A DNA stretch of 10,669 nt from Caulobacteraceae bacterium (GTDB lineage: Bacteria; Pseudomonadota; Alphaproteobacteria; Caulobacterales; Caulobacteraceae), in NCBI GenBank assembly GCA_030151985.1, contig JASLDZ010000413.1:1-10669 (forward strand), written 5' to 3'. Both the position numbers and the translations under genes were made by a program. Shown piece by piece: positions 5,576 to 10,669 of the stretch. Each line of letters opens with the position of its first letter. Within the stretch, counting starts at the first letter, position 1. The notes under the pieces are model-generated. The model was given only the letters and a program-made list of their open reading frames with translations, made no database searches and had not been told where the DNA came from.

Positions 5576-6547
5576 TCAGAACGTCTTAGTAACCCCCGCG
5601 AAGAAGGCGCGGCGAGGACCGTACTGCGGTGCGCCGACGCCCACGCCGGAGCCGTCGCGGATCTCGTAGCGGGTGTCGCCGACGTTGATGACGTCCACCT
5701 TCACCTGCAACGGGCCGGCGCCCGGCACGTCGAAGGTGTGGCTCGCCGAGAGGTTCACCTGCGTGTAGTCGGCCAGCAACGCCCCGTTGGGGACGTCCCC
5801 GTCCGCGCGAAGACCCGAGCCGTAGATCAGGTCGGCCCCGAGCTGGGTGCTCTTCAGCAGGCCGTCGCGGAAGGTGTAGGCGACCCCCGCCGAGCCCGTG
5901 TAGGTCTGACCGTGGTCGAGGTAGATGTAGTGGTTCTGGATGTAGGCCAGATCATCCGGGCTGAAACTGAACTCGGAGGAAACGATATCTTTCCCCTGGG
6001 CCTTGGCGTAGGCGAAGTTGGCGTAGGCCAACCACGGCCCGTGAGCGTAGTTCGCGCTGACTTCCACGCCCTTGATGTACCCGTAGCGGTAGTTGAACGG
6101 CGTGAGGATGATGGGTGCGCCGAACTGCCCCTCGTCGATCAGGTTGTGAGAATTGCGGTAGTAGGCGTCCACCCCGACCGTCAGACCGGCGATCTGGCGG
6201 ACCTTCTGCTGTACGCCGACATCGTAGTAATCCTGCCGCTCGGCATAGGGCGTGGTGTCGACTAGCGACTCGCCTGCGCCGGTGGTGTCTTGGAACTTGC
6301 TGACCGTCTCGCTGCCGACGAGCTCGAAAGGAGGCGGGGTGAAGTAGCGCGCGTAACCGATGTGCGCCGTCGTGCCGTCCTGCGGCGTCCAGACCGCGTT
6401 GATCCGCGGGCTGAGTTGCTTCTCGTTGCGGAACCCGTTCACGTCGTCGCCGCGCAGACCGTAGTTTAGCACCAGATTCGGCAGGATCCTCCACTCGTCC
6501 TGTAGGTAGATGCTGTAGGTGAACTGGTTCTTGCCCGAGTGCGTCCA
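5576..6547 (-). pseudogene. TonB-dependent receptor, C-terminal fragment
   Basis: The open frame encodes 323 residues from TGG 6547 to TGA 5576. An in-frame TAG (6550-6548) stands immediately before it, and no proper start is present. The nearest, GTG 6472, sits inside the barrel. Features of the C-terminal beta barrel of an outer-membrane TonB-dependent receptor are clear. Near the front is S12-I-Y-L-Q-D-E-W-R. Later come L-R-G, then L-S-P-R-I-N-A-V-W-T-P, and Y-A-R-Y-F-T-P-P-P-F. Internal strands include Y-E/Y-D-V-G-V-Q-Q-K and G-V-E-V-S-A-N-Y. The end is F-F-A-G-V-T-K-T-F, with the terminal Phe required by the BAM machinery. Full receptors have 650-900 residues, with a signal peptide, TonB box and plug. 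All of these are missing. The cut lies next to the damaged CDF gene, which suggests one shared deletion junction near 6548. The substrate is unknown, though a CDF neighbour hints at metal. Confidence 0.85.
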
Positions 6548-6660
6548 CTAGTTTAGCCCTTCCCCACAGCGCGCGCTCCGCCACGCCCGGCCTGCCCGTT
6601 TGGGGCGGGATTTTCGGTCTGCTAGGCGGCGGTGGCCCCGCCGAGCGGCAGGCTTGGATC

Positions 6661-7311
6661 GTGGCCGCAATCAGCTTGGCGGTAATGGCGATCAAACTCG
6701 CGGCGGGGAACTATCTCAACTCTTTAGCCCTGGTTTCCGACGGCGTGCACACCGCGACTCACGCCGCGGTGATGACTGTCGCGGGCGCCGCCTACCTCTA
6801 CGCTCGCCGCCGCGCCGACGATCCTCGCTTCCGTCTCGGGACAGGCAAGGTTACGGACCTCGCCGCCTTCGCCAGCGGCGTGATTTTGGCGATGACCGCG
6901 GCTTTCTTGGCGGTAGAGAGCGTGGGCCGCTTGTTTGCGCCCGAGCCTGTGCGGTTCCAAGAGGCGGCGGCGGTGACCGGGGTTGGGCTGGCCGTAAGCC
7001 TCCTGAGCGCGGTTTTGCTAAGGCGCTCGCACGAGATCATGCACATCCACGCGGGACACGAAGACGTCGCCTCGCACGCAACCGGAAGGGATCTGAATCT
7101 CTGGGCGGCCTACCTGCACATGGTCGCCGATGTGATCACATCAGTGATCTCGCTAATCGCGCTTGCAGCCGGAGCTATGACAGGGTGGACGCGACTTGAT
7201 CCCGCCGTCGGCCTCTTAAACGCCGCTGTGGTGGCTTGGTTTTCGTTGCGCCTGCTCAAGGCCGCGTCGGCCGCTCTGCTCGACTACGATCCTTTGAGAA
7301 AGCGCTCTTGA
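6661..7311 (+). CDS. DmeF-like CDF metal exporter, start region lost and C-domain missing
   Basis: The frame encodes the membrane domain of a cation diffusion facilitator, an inner-membrane proton-coupled divalent metal exporter. Numbering from GTG 6661, site A residues are present: S26-D-G-V-H-T-A-T-H34 in TM2 (D27, H30, H34) and H153-M-V-A-D157 in TM5. The H-x3-H form and D51-D-P-R-F-R-L-G-T-G-K-V resemble the Co/Ni exporter DmeF subgroup. A short His-rich loop (124-139) precedes TM5. Conserved-looking residues (G-P-A-E-R-Q-A-W-I) are encoded upstream of GTG 6661, in the same frame from about 6625. That frame holds no ATG, GTG or TTG back to a TGA at 6520, so the original start seems lost. 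The C-terminal cytoplasmic domain of about 80-90 residues is absent. The frame ends L-L-D-Y-D-P-L-R-K-R-S just before the IS. It is probably non-functional, although all six helices may still be encoded. Confidence 0.75.
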   Translation: MAAISLAVMAIKLAAGNYLNSLALVSDGVHTATHAAVMTVAGAAYLYARRRADDPRFRLGTGKVTDLAAFASGVILAMTAAFLAVESVGRLFAPEPVRFQEAAAVTGVGLAVSLLSAVLLRRSHEIMHIHAGHEDVASHATGRDLNLWAAYLHMVADVITSVISLIALAAGAMTGWTRLDPAVGLLNAAVVAWFSLRLLKAASAALLDYDPLRKRS

Positions 7312-8147
7312 GGGTGCTGTCAGTCCAACGGCAACTTGTCTCCGACGTGCGCAGATGGGCAGGGGAGGCCGGATCTAGGCTGCGAGGTCCGCCACTCCGC
7401 CAGGGCGGCTGAGCGTCGGGTGTTTAAACTGGTCCCGGCTGACGAGGTGGCGTCCCTGGTTGAAGTGGTTGTGGAAGGAGGCGTGGACCGAGGCGAACTG
7501 CTGGAGGGTCTTCATCCTCCGGAACCGCAGCATCGCCCGCTCTCGTCGTCGGAAGGGCTGGTGGCTGTTCTCCGCCCGGTTGTTGGCCCAGCGGCCCACC
7601 TCGCGCTTCTCGAGGTTGCCGAGCTCCTTCATGGCCGCGCCGTAGGAGCGTAGCCCGTCAGTGGTGATCGCCTTCGGGGAGCCGTGGCGCTTCAGCGCCT
7701 TCTTGATAAACGCCAGCGCCGCGGCCTTGTCCCGCTCCTTGGTGACAAGGGATTCGAGGACCTCCCCCTCGTGGTCCACCGCCCGCCAGAGGTAGTGCAT
7801 CTCGCCGTTGATCTTCACGTAAACCTCGTCGAGATGCCATCACCAGTGGGTGTGCTGGCGCATGCGCTCGACCCGCTTGCGCCGGATCTTCGCGGCGAAC
7901 ATGGGCCCGAAACGGGTCCACCAGAGCCGAACGGTCTCGTGGCAGATGTCGATGCCGCGCTCGTGCAGCAGATCCTCGACGTTCCGGAGCGACAGCGGGT
8001 AGCGGACGTACATCATCACCACCAGCCGGATCACCTCCAGCGAGTTGTCGAACCAGCGGAAGGGCTTGGGCGGCGGCTTACGGCGGGGCGTGCCAGCAGC
8101 CTAGCGCAGGGCTTCGCCCGTGCGGTACGTTTGGGCTGACAGGGCCC
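7312..8147. mobile_element. IS6-family insertion sequence
   Basis: The element is about 835 bp, within the usual 700-900 bp of IS6 elements. The left end GGGTGCTGTCAGTCCAA (7312-7328) and the right end, read inward on the minus strand as GGGCCCTGTCAGCCCAA (8147-8131), match at 14 of 17 positions. They fit the IS6-type start GGNNCTGT if the true tips are 7313 and 8146. Its single transposase gene reads leftward and is broken. The 8-base flanks (GCTCTTGA and GCTGATCG) do not match, nor do they with tips one base inward, so no target duplication is seen. The left tip abuts the CDF stop codon and the right tip interrupts an antiporter gene. Confidence 0.85.
7375..8091 (-). pseudogene. IS6-family transposase, nonsense-mutated and start-less
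   Basis: The frame spans 239 codons from ACG 8091 to TAG 7375, matching the 230-240 residues of IS6 DDE transposases. The N-terminal part has K-P-F-R-W-F-D-N-S-L-E-V-I-R, then M-M-Y-V-R-Y-P-L-S-L-R-N-V-E-D-L-L and D-I-C-H-E-T-V-R. The catalytic region has W-H-L-D-E-V (first Asp), I-T-T-D-G-L-R-S-Y (second Asp) and N-N-R-A-E-N-S-H-Q-P-F-R-R-R-E (Glu). A TGA at 7842-7840 stands in T-H-W-stop-W-H-L-D-E, where the family has Arg, so CGA to TGA is the likely change. No ATG exists between the upstream TAG (about 8103) and the conserved N-terminus. ACG at 8091 sits where Met is expected. The first GTG (8034) would remove about 19 conserved residues. The copy is almost surely inactive but could be moved by a related enzyme. 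Confidence 0.9.
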
Positions 8148-8148
8148 G

Positions 8149-8379
8149 CTGATCGCCTTCTTCGGCATCCGAGGTGTCGGAACGCTCTACTACCTGCAGT
8201 ACGCGTTCAACCGTGCGGCCTTTCCGGACCGAGAGCGGCTATGGGGCATCGCGGGCTTTGCGGTGCTTCCCTCGGTTCTGCTTCACGGCGCCAGCCCCAC
8301 TCCCCTGATGGCGGCTGCGGACCGTTTTCGCGGCCGTCGCAGAAGGCGGGAGGGGCGCCGTGAAGCCGCTACGGCTTAA
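8149..8379 (+). pseudogene. CPA1-type cation/proton antiporter, C-terminal fragment
   Basis: Immediately to the right of the IS tip, a frame of 76 codons ending at TAA 8377-8379 encodes the last part of a Na+(K+)/H+ antiporter. Diagnostic residues are I-A-F-F-G-I-R-G-V-G-T-L-Y-Y-L with Q-Y-A-F-N next, then L-W-G-I-A-G-F-A-V-L and L-L-H-G-A-S-P-T-P-L-M. These match the penultimate and last helices of CPA1 (NhaP-like) proteins, where F-G-I-R-G-I-G and H-G-V-T-A-T-P are hallmarks. A basic tail (F-R-G-R-R-R-R-R-E-G) follows. About 330 N-terminal residues, including the ion-binding Asp pair, are missing. The 5' end was removed by the IS or by a deletion at its border. The frame reads into the IS end but has no start. 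Confidence 0.82.
8280..8366. repeat. 13-bp perfect inverted repeat near the antiporter fragment end
   Basis: GCTTCACGGCGCC (8280-8292) and GGCGCCGTGAAGC (8354-8366) are exact reverse complements separated by 61 bases. The left arm encodes the conserved L-H-G-A of the antiporter. The right arm lies in its basic tail. There is no T-tract, and the function is unknown. Confidence 0.7.
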
Positions 8380-8513
8380 GCTTGCCAAAGCACAAGCGTG
8401 GCTTGGCGCTTTTCCGGAGATCGTTACGAGCGGAAAGGCACGGTCGCACCTATATGAGAGCTGTCGGTTCCGATCTCGCACCTGCGTGACGAAGCCGCGT
8501 GAAAGGGGACTTC

Positions 8514-8639
8514 ATGTCCGCCTCTGCCCCCCCAAGACCCGGGCCGGCCAGGATTTTGGTCGCTCCGCGCTCCACCGGCTCGTCTCCCCGTCCGCGCGTG
8601 CCAGATATACTCGGCCTGAGAGGCACGCTGAAGTCGTAA
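8514..8639 (+). CDS. Possible 41-aa Pro/Arg-rich peptide
   Basis: ATG 8514 follows AAGGGG at a spacing of 6 bases and opens a frame of 41 residues, ending at TAA 8637-8639. The peptide is rich in Pro, Arg and Ser (S-A-S-A-P-P-R-P-G-P-A-R-I-L-V-A-P-R-S) and ends L-G-L-R-G-T-L-K-S. No domain is recognised. The longer frame 8360-8686 in another phase has no ribosome binding site and looks random. This small ORF is the only candidate gene in the 8380-8776 gap. The good ribosome binding site is the main support, and it may be chance. Confidence 0.25.
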   Translation: MSASAPPRPGPARILVAPRSTGSSPRPRVPDILGLRGTLKS

Positions 8640-8776
8640 TCGCGTGCGCCAAGCTCGTACAAGCCCTCAGACCGATAGGGCGGTGATGCCCAGCGGCCTG
8701 ATTGCTGACGTCCTTGCCTCTACCTTCATCTCATCGCCCGTCAAATCAAATGGACTACAAGCCGTTGGAGCGTGCG

Positions 8777-8968
8777 ATGCCGATGACAGATCCTAGGAGT
8801 GAGAACGTCCACCAGCAGAACCTTTATCTGAAGTCCCGTTGTGCTCAGCTTGAAGGGGATGTGACGAACCTTCCCGCCGAAGTCCTCAGGCTTCGGCAGC
8901 AGCTTGAGGGCGTTTACGTCCGCCGTGTGGCCGGGCCACCCAATCCCCTTTCCGGAGGCCAGTCTTGA
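8777..8968 (+). CDS. Small coiled-coil protein, first gene of a small-gene run
   Basis: This 63-residue protein is of unknown function. Residues about 13-43 (Q-N-L-Y-L-K-S-R-C-A-Q-L-E-G-D-V and on to L-R-L-R-Q-Q-L-E) show a heptad pattern with Leu, Val and Ala at spaced positions, suggesting a short parallel coiled coil, followed by a Pro/Gly-rich tail. I chose ATG 8777 because GGAG (8767-8770) lies 6 bases upstream. ATG 8783 and ATG 8750 are in-frame alternatives. The gene's stop overlaps the next start by TTGA. I recall similar small Leu-rich hypothetical proteins in Caulobacterales but cannot name a family. Oligomerisation through the coiled coil is inference. Confidence 0.6.
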   Translation: MPMTDPRSENVHQQNLYLKSRCAQLEGDVTNLPAEVLRLRQQLEGVYVRRVAGPPNPLSGGQS

Positions 8969-9219
8969 GCAGCCATGAAAGTCGGCGCGTCACTCTTCAG
9001 CACCTGTCCAAGAAGGCGGCAGGCCACGCCGTCGGCTGGGTCAATATCGCCGACGCTCGTGCGCTGGCGGAGCTTGGCCTTGCGGAGAGAAGCCGCGACG
9101 GCTGGCGGATCACTCCCGCTGGCGTTCAGGCGCTCGCCGAGTTGAACCCTGGCGGGAACCCGTCCGTCAACGTGGTTCAAACGTCAGCGCACTTTCCTGC
9201 ACGCAAATCGCTCACCTAG
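8965..9219 (+). CDS. Winged-helix-like small protein of unknown function
   Basis: This 84-residue protein starts at TTG 8965, which overlaps the preceding stop as TTGA, with GGAGG 6 bases upstream. Residues about 24-60 (G-W-V-N-I-A-D-A-R-A-L-A-E-L-G-L-A-E-R and D-G-W-R-I-T-P-A-G) look like a helix, turn and wing of a winged-helix domain. Compare the R-x-x-I-T-P-A-G pattern common at the wing of MarR/PadR-type proteins. The helix before it (S15-K-K-A-A-G-H-A) is short, so a full DNA-binding domain is not certain. The C-terminus looks unstructured. It is the middle gene of a tight three-gene unit. Confidence 0.55.
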   Translation: MSSHESRRVTLQHLSKKAAGHAVGWVNIADARALAELGLAERSRDGWRITPAGVQALAELNPGGNPSVNVVQTSAHFPARKSLT

Positions 9220-9227
9220 GAGCCAGA

Positions 9228-9581
9228 ATGGCCAAGACCTCGGCGCTATCAGCGCGAGCAACTCCTGCCGAGCAGTTTCGCCGCCAAATCGATGCGGCGC
9301 TCGCGTCGGGCGCTAGGCTCGAGGACATGGTGCTCAGGCTTACCCGCATCGACGCCTCCAAATTGAAGCGTGATCCGCAGGTTGGTCTCAATGACATTCG
9401 CTTCGAGCCTTCGGGAATGCATTTTCTTGGCGTGCGGGTGGATGAAGGCGGCGTGCTCAGCAGCATCCTGGAACTGGTAGATCCGGTGAGTTCTCAAGGA
9501 ACGAAGAGCGCTAAGACAAGCCCGGCAGCCGAAAAGCCCTGGTCGGGCCGATCGGCGAAGACATCGGCCGCACGCACATAA
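9228..9581 (+). CDS. Conserved-looking hypothetical protein, third gene of the unit
   Basis: This 117-residue protein begins 8 bases after the previous stop. AGGAG lies 5 bases before ATG 9228. Residues 13-85 look folded, with an amphipathic helix (P13-A-E-Q-F-R-R-Q-I-D-A-A-L-A-S-G). Next come L34-V-L-R-L-T-R-I-D-A-like strand residues and K45-L-K-R-D-P-Q-V-G-L. The last part of this region is I57-R-F-E-P-S-G-M-H-F-L-G-V-R-V with G-G-V-L-S-S-I-L-E next. From 88 on it is Ser/Lys/Ala-rich and probably disordered. I do not recognise a named family, and no enzyme motif is visible. Context ties it to the coiled-coil and winged-helix-like genes. Confidence 0.6.
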   Translation: MAKTSALSARATPAEQFRRQIDAALASGARLEDMVLRLTRIDASKLKRDPQVGLNDIRFEPSGMHFLGVRVDEGGVLSSILELVDPVSSQGTKSAKTSPAAEKPWSGRSAKTSAART

Positions 9582-9587
9582 GACCTG

Positions 9588-9923
9588 ATGACACCAGCGC
9601 CGGGCACAACGTTTCGCATTCTTGCGCAAGAGAGGCTTCTCGATGCGGTTATACGCGTCCTGGGGTGCGAGAAACCAGGGCATTTCGAAGAGATGCGGGA
9701 GATACTGATCGCCACCGACTTTACTCATATTGGCAAGCCTGCCCTCTCAAGGGGGTGCATGCCTAGATACGCGACAGGCTACTCTCAGCAACGCAGTTCT
9801 GCACGGCCGCAGGATTGGGCTCGAATTCTCCGGTCTGAGAGCCATGATTTCGGGTCTCACTGCGCACGGCATCCCACCATCAGCCTTTCGGATCTAACGA
9901 GGAGCGCCTATGAAAGAGTCTAA
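9588..9923 (+). CDS. Doubtful ORF after the three-gene unit
   Basis: ATG 9588 lies 6 bases after the preceding stop but has no clear ribosome binding site. The first 50 residues (F-R-I-L-A-Q-E-R-L-L-D-A-V-I-R-V-L-G and F-E-E-M-R-E-I-L-I-A-T-D-F) could form two amphipathic helices and look protein-like. From about residue 52 the composition turns to Ser/Arg/His/Gln and looks random. The frame overlaps the start of the next small gene by 14 bases. It could be a gene broken by a frameshift near 9740 or simply noncoding sequence. No family is recognised. Confidence 0.25.
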   Translation: MTPAPGTTFRILAQERLLDAVIRVLGCEKPGHFEEMREILIATDFTHIGKPALSRGCMPRYATGYSQQRSSARPQDWARILRSESHDFGSHCARHPTISLSDLTRSAYERV

Positions 9924-10026
9924 GGGCAAGCCGAAGCGCGTGCTGCCTAAATCAAACGCCTCACAGCCAAGCCAGAAGACTGCCGCCGGACCCGCGCCTG
10001 CGCCCTCGAAAAGGGCTAGGGATTGA
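9910..10026 (+). CDS. 38-aa Lys/Pro-rich small protein
   Basis: ATG 9910 has a strong ribosome binding site, GAGGAG, 5 bases upstream and opens 38 codons ending at TGA 10024-10026. The peptide is strongly basic: K-E-S-K-G-K-P-K-R-V-L-P-K at the start and A-P-S-K-R-A-R-D at the end. It has a low-complexity Ala/Pro/Ser middle and no hydrophobic core, so it is likely disordered. It could bind nucleic acid or be a short basic accessory protein, but no function is shown. One base separates its stop from the ATG at 10028. Confidence 0.45.
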   Translation: MKESKGKPKRVLPKSNASQPSQKTAAGPAPAPSKRARD

Positions 10027-10156
10027 GATGGGTTCGACTGCATCCTCTCTTCGCGCAGATTTTTCTGGAAGCCAGGGCGATCTCCCCTCAACGACGCGCG
10101 TCCTCACCCTTCCTCAATTTGCGGCCCCTCGTCGGCTGCTGGTGCGTTGTATAAAT

Positions 10157-10411
10157 ATGCGTAGCATCTCAAAGACGCCGATTAGTGGTCTCGCCAGACT
10201 TACCGTCGGCCGGGCCGTGTCAGCGGTGGCATATCAGCTTCATCCGAAGTCTGGACGTGGATCTACGACAGGCACGCCAGGGGAGATGACTGACGCTTTC
10301 CGCGTCGGCCGTGGTGTCCTCACCGGAGAAGGGGAACAGCCCCTGCGGATCAGGTTCATCGGCTACACCGCTGGCTCGGACACAGTCTATTTCGATTTAC
10401 TCTCCACTTAG
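10157..10411 (+). CDS. Small hypothetical protein, start uncertain (10157 or 10028)
   Basis: From ATG 10157 the frame gives 84 residues. The frame is open from ATG 10028, giving 127. The part after 10157 looks folded: L-A-R-L-T-V-G-R-A-V-S-A-V-A-Y-Q-L-H and G-E-M-T-D-A-F-R-V-G-R-G-V-L-T-G-E. It ends with L-R-I-R-F-I-G-Y-T-A-G-S-D-T-V-Y-F-D-L-L, which suggests alternating beta strands. The 43 residues before 10157 look random. In support of 10028, it follows the preceding stop by one base and has AGGG 6 bases upstream, while 10157 has no good ribosome binding site. I favour the shorter protein with low certainty. No family is recognised. Confidence 0.5.
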   Translation: MRSISKTPISGLARLTVGRAVSAVAYQLHPKSGRGSTTGTPGEMTDAFRVGRGVLTGEGEQPLRIRFIGYTAGSDTVYFDLLST

Positions 10412-10473
10412 CATAGCAGAGCTCGCTTCCCTCCGGGCTGCCCTACGCAAGCGCCTGAGTCGGACGCACGCCA

Positions 10474-10487
10474 GGCGCGGTAGCGCC
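10474..10487. terminator. Weak hairpin between convergent genes
   Basis: GGCGC-GGTA-GCGCC forms a 5-base stem with a four-base loop between the plus-strand gene ending at 10411 and the minus-strand gene ending at 10532. No T-tract follows, so it is only a possible terminator. Confidence 0.22.
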
Positions 10488-10531
10488 ATGATTGTCCCCC
10501 GGCAGCGGACCTTGTCGATGGCTGCTACGAG

Positions 10532-10669
10532 TCAGCTCCCGCCGTCCTGGAGGCGCTGCAGCCGCTCGCGGCAGAGCGCCTCCACCACCGTCCGAAGCAC
10601 CTCCACCCGCTCCATCAGCCAGTCGAGCTCTTCGCGCGCGATCCGGTACTCCGACGAGTACCGCGCCTT
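10532..10669 (-). CDS. C-terminus of a coiled-coil protein (partial)
   Basis: The gene enters from the right edge on the minus strand, and its last 45 residues end at TGA 10534-10532. The visible part is helical and charged, with heptad-like Leu/Val spacing. It reads Y-R-I-A-R-E-E-L-D-W-L-M-E-R-V-E-V-L and continues with V-V-E-A-L-C-R-E-R-L-Q-R-L-Q-D-G-G-S. This suggests a coiled coil or a small helical protein. The codon use (C or G at nearly every third position) is that of a real gene in GC-rich DNA. The start is outside the window and no family is recognised. Confidence 0.55.
   Translation of the reverse strand, partial: KARYSSEYRIAREELDWLMERVEVLRTVVEALCRERLQRLQDGGS

Noticed and set aside
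5738..6695. Frames overlapping the TonB receptor (5738-6265 plus, 5952-6695 minus)
   Set aside because: The receptor frame has unmistakable barrel features and these do not. They arise from GC bias.
7304..8155. 8-base target-site duplication around the IS
   Set aside because: GCTCTTGA and GCTGATCG share only GCT, and moving the tips by one base does not help.
8360..8686. 108-codon frame after the antiporter remnant
   Set aside because: There is no ribosome binding site at its GTG start, the composition is random, and no domain is recognisable.
9249..9728. Minus-strand frames (9249-9728 and 9494-9715) opposite the 117-aa gene
   Set aside because: They are Arg/Ser/Cys-rich shadows. The plus-strand gene has a good ribosome binding site and tight spacing.

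Overview
The window is GC-rich bacterial DNA, most likely from an alphaproteobacterium. A Caulobacterales-type genome is my guess, based on the FNR/FixK-type regulator and on the style of the small conserved proteins. This is inference from protein character, not from a database match. Gene starts are mostly supported by AGGAG-like ribosome binding sites.

Region 1 (1-2770) looks like an oxygen-responsive cluster. The N-terminus of a BON-domain protein runs off the left edge on the minus strand and carries an in-frame stop. Divergent from it is an NRAMP-like metal transporter with altered ligand positions. Then come an FNR-type Fe-S regulator and a small three-helix membrane protein. One perfect FNR box (1495-1508) and two degenerate ones (150-163 and 2328-2341) lie upstream of these genes, which suggests that the regulator controls itself and its neighbours.

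Region 2 (2771-5575) holds small regulatory modules. On the minus strand there is a PadR repressor overlapping a membrane protein gene by ATGA (3050-3846). Also on the minus strand is a 59-residue ribbon-helix-helix protein overlapping a VOC/glyoxalase-fold protein (4072-4618), with a palindrome at its promoter. A plus-strand polytopic membrane protein of unknown function follows (4817-5383). The stretch 2805-3020 holds only possible gene debris.

Region 3 (5576-8379) is a graveyard of metal and ion transport genes. It contains the C-terminal 323 residues of a TonB-dependent receptor and a DmeF-like CDF metal exporter with no usable start upstream of its conserved N-terminus and no cytoplasmic domain. 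An IS6-family element of about 835 bp follows, whose transposase has a nonsense codon and no start codon. Last is the C-terminal 76 residues of a CPA1-type cation/proton antiporter, cut by the IS. The element has matching terminal inverted repeats but no visible target duplication, as expected after an IS6-mediated deletion or rearrangement.

Region 4 (8380-10669) is less GC-rich by eye and made of small genes of unknown function. A tightly packed run starts with a coiled-coil protein (63 aa), a winged-helix-like protein (84 aa) and a third conserved-looking protein (117 aa). After these come a doubtful ORF, a 38-aa Lys/Pro-rich peptide and an 84-127 aa protein. A coiled-coil C-terminus enters from the right edge on the minus strand. 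I see no rRNA, tRNA or CRISPR array.
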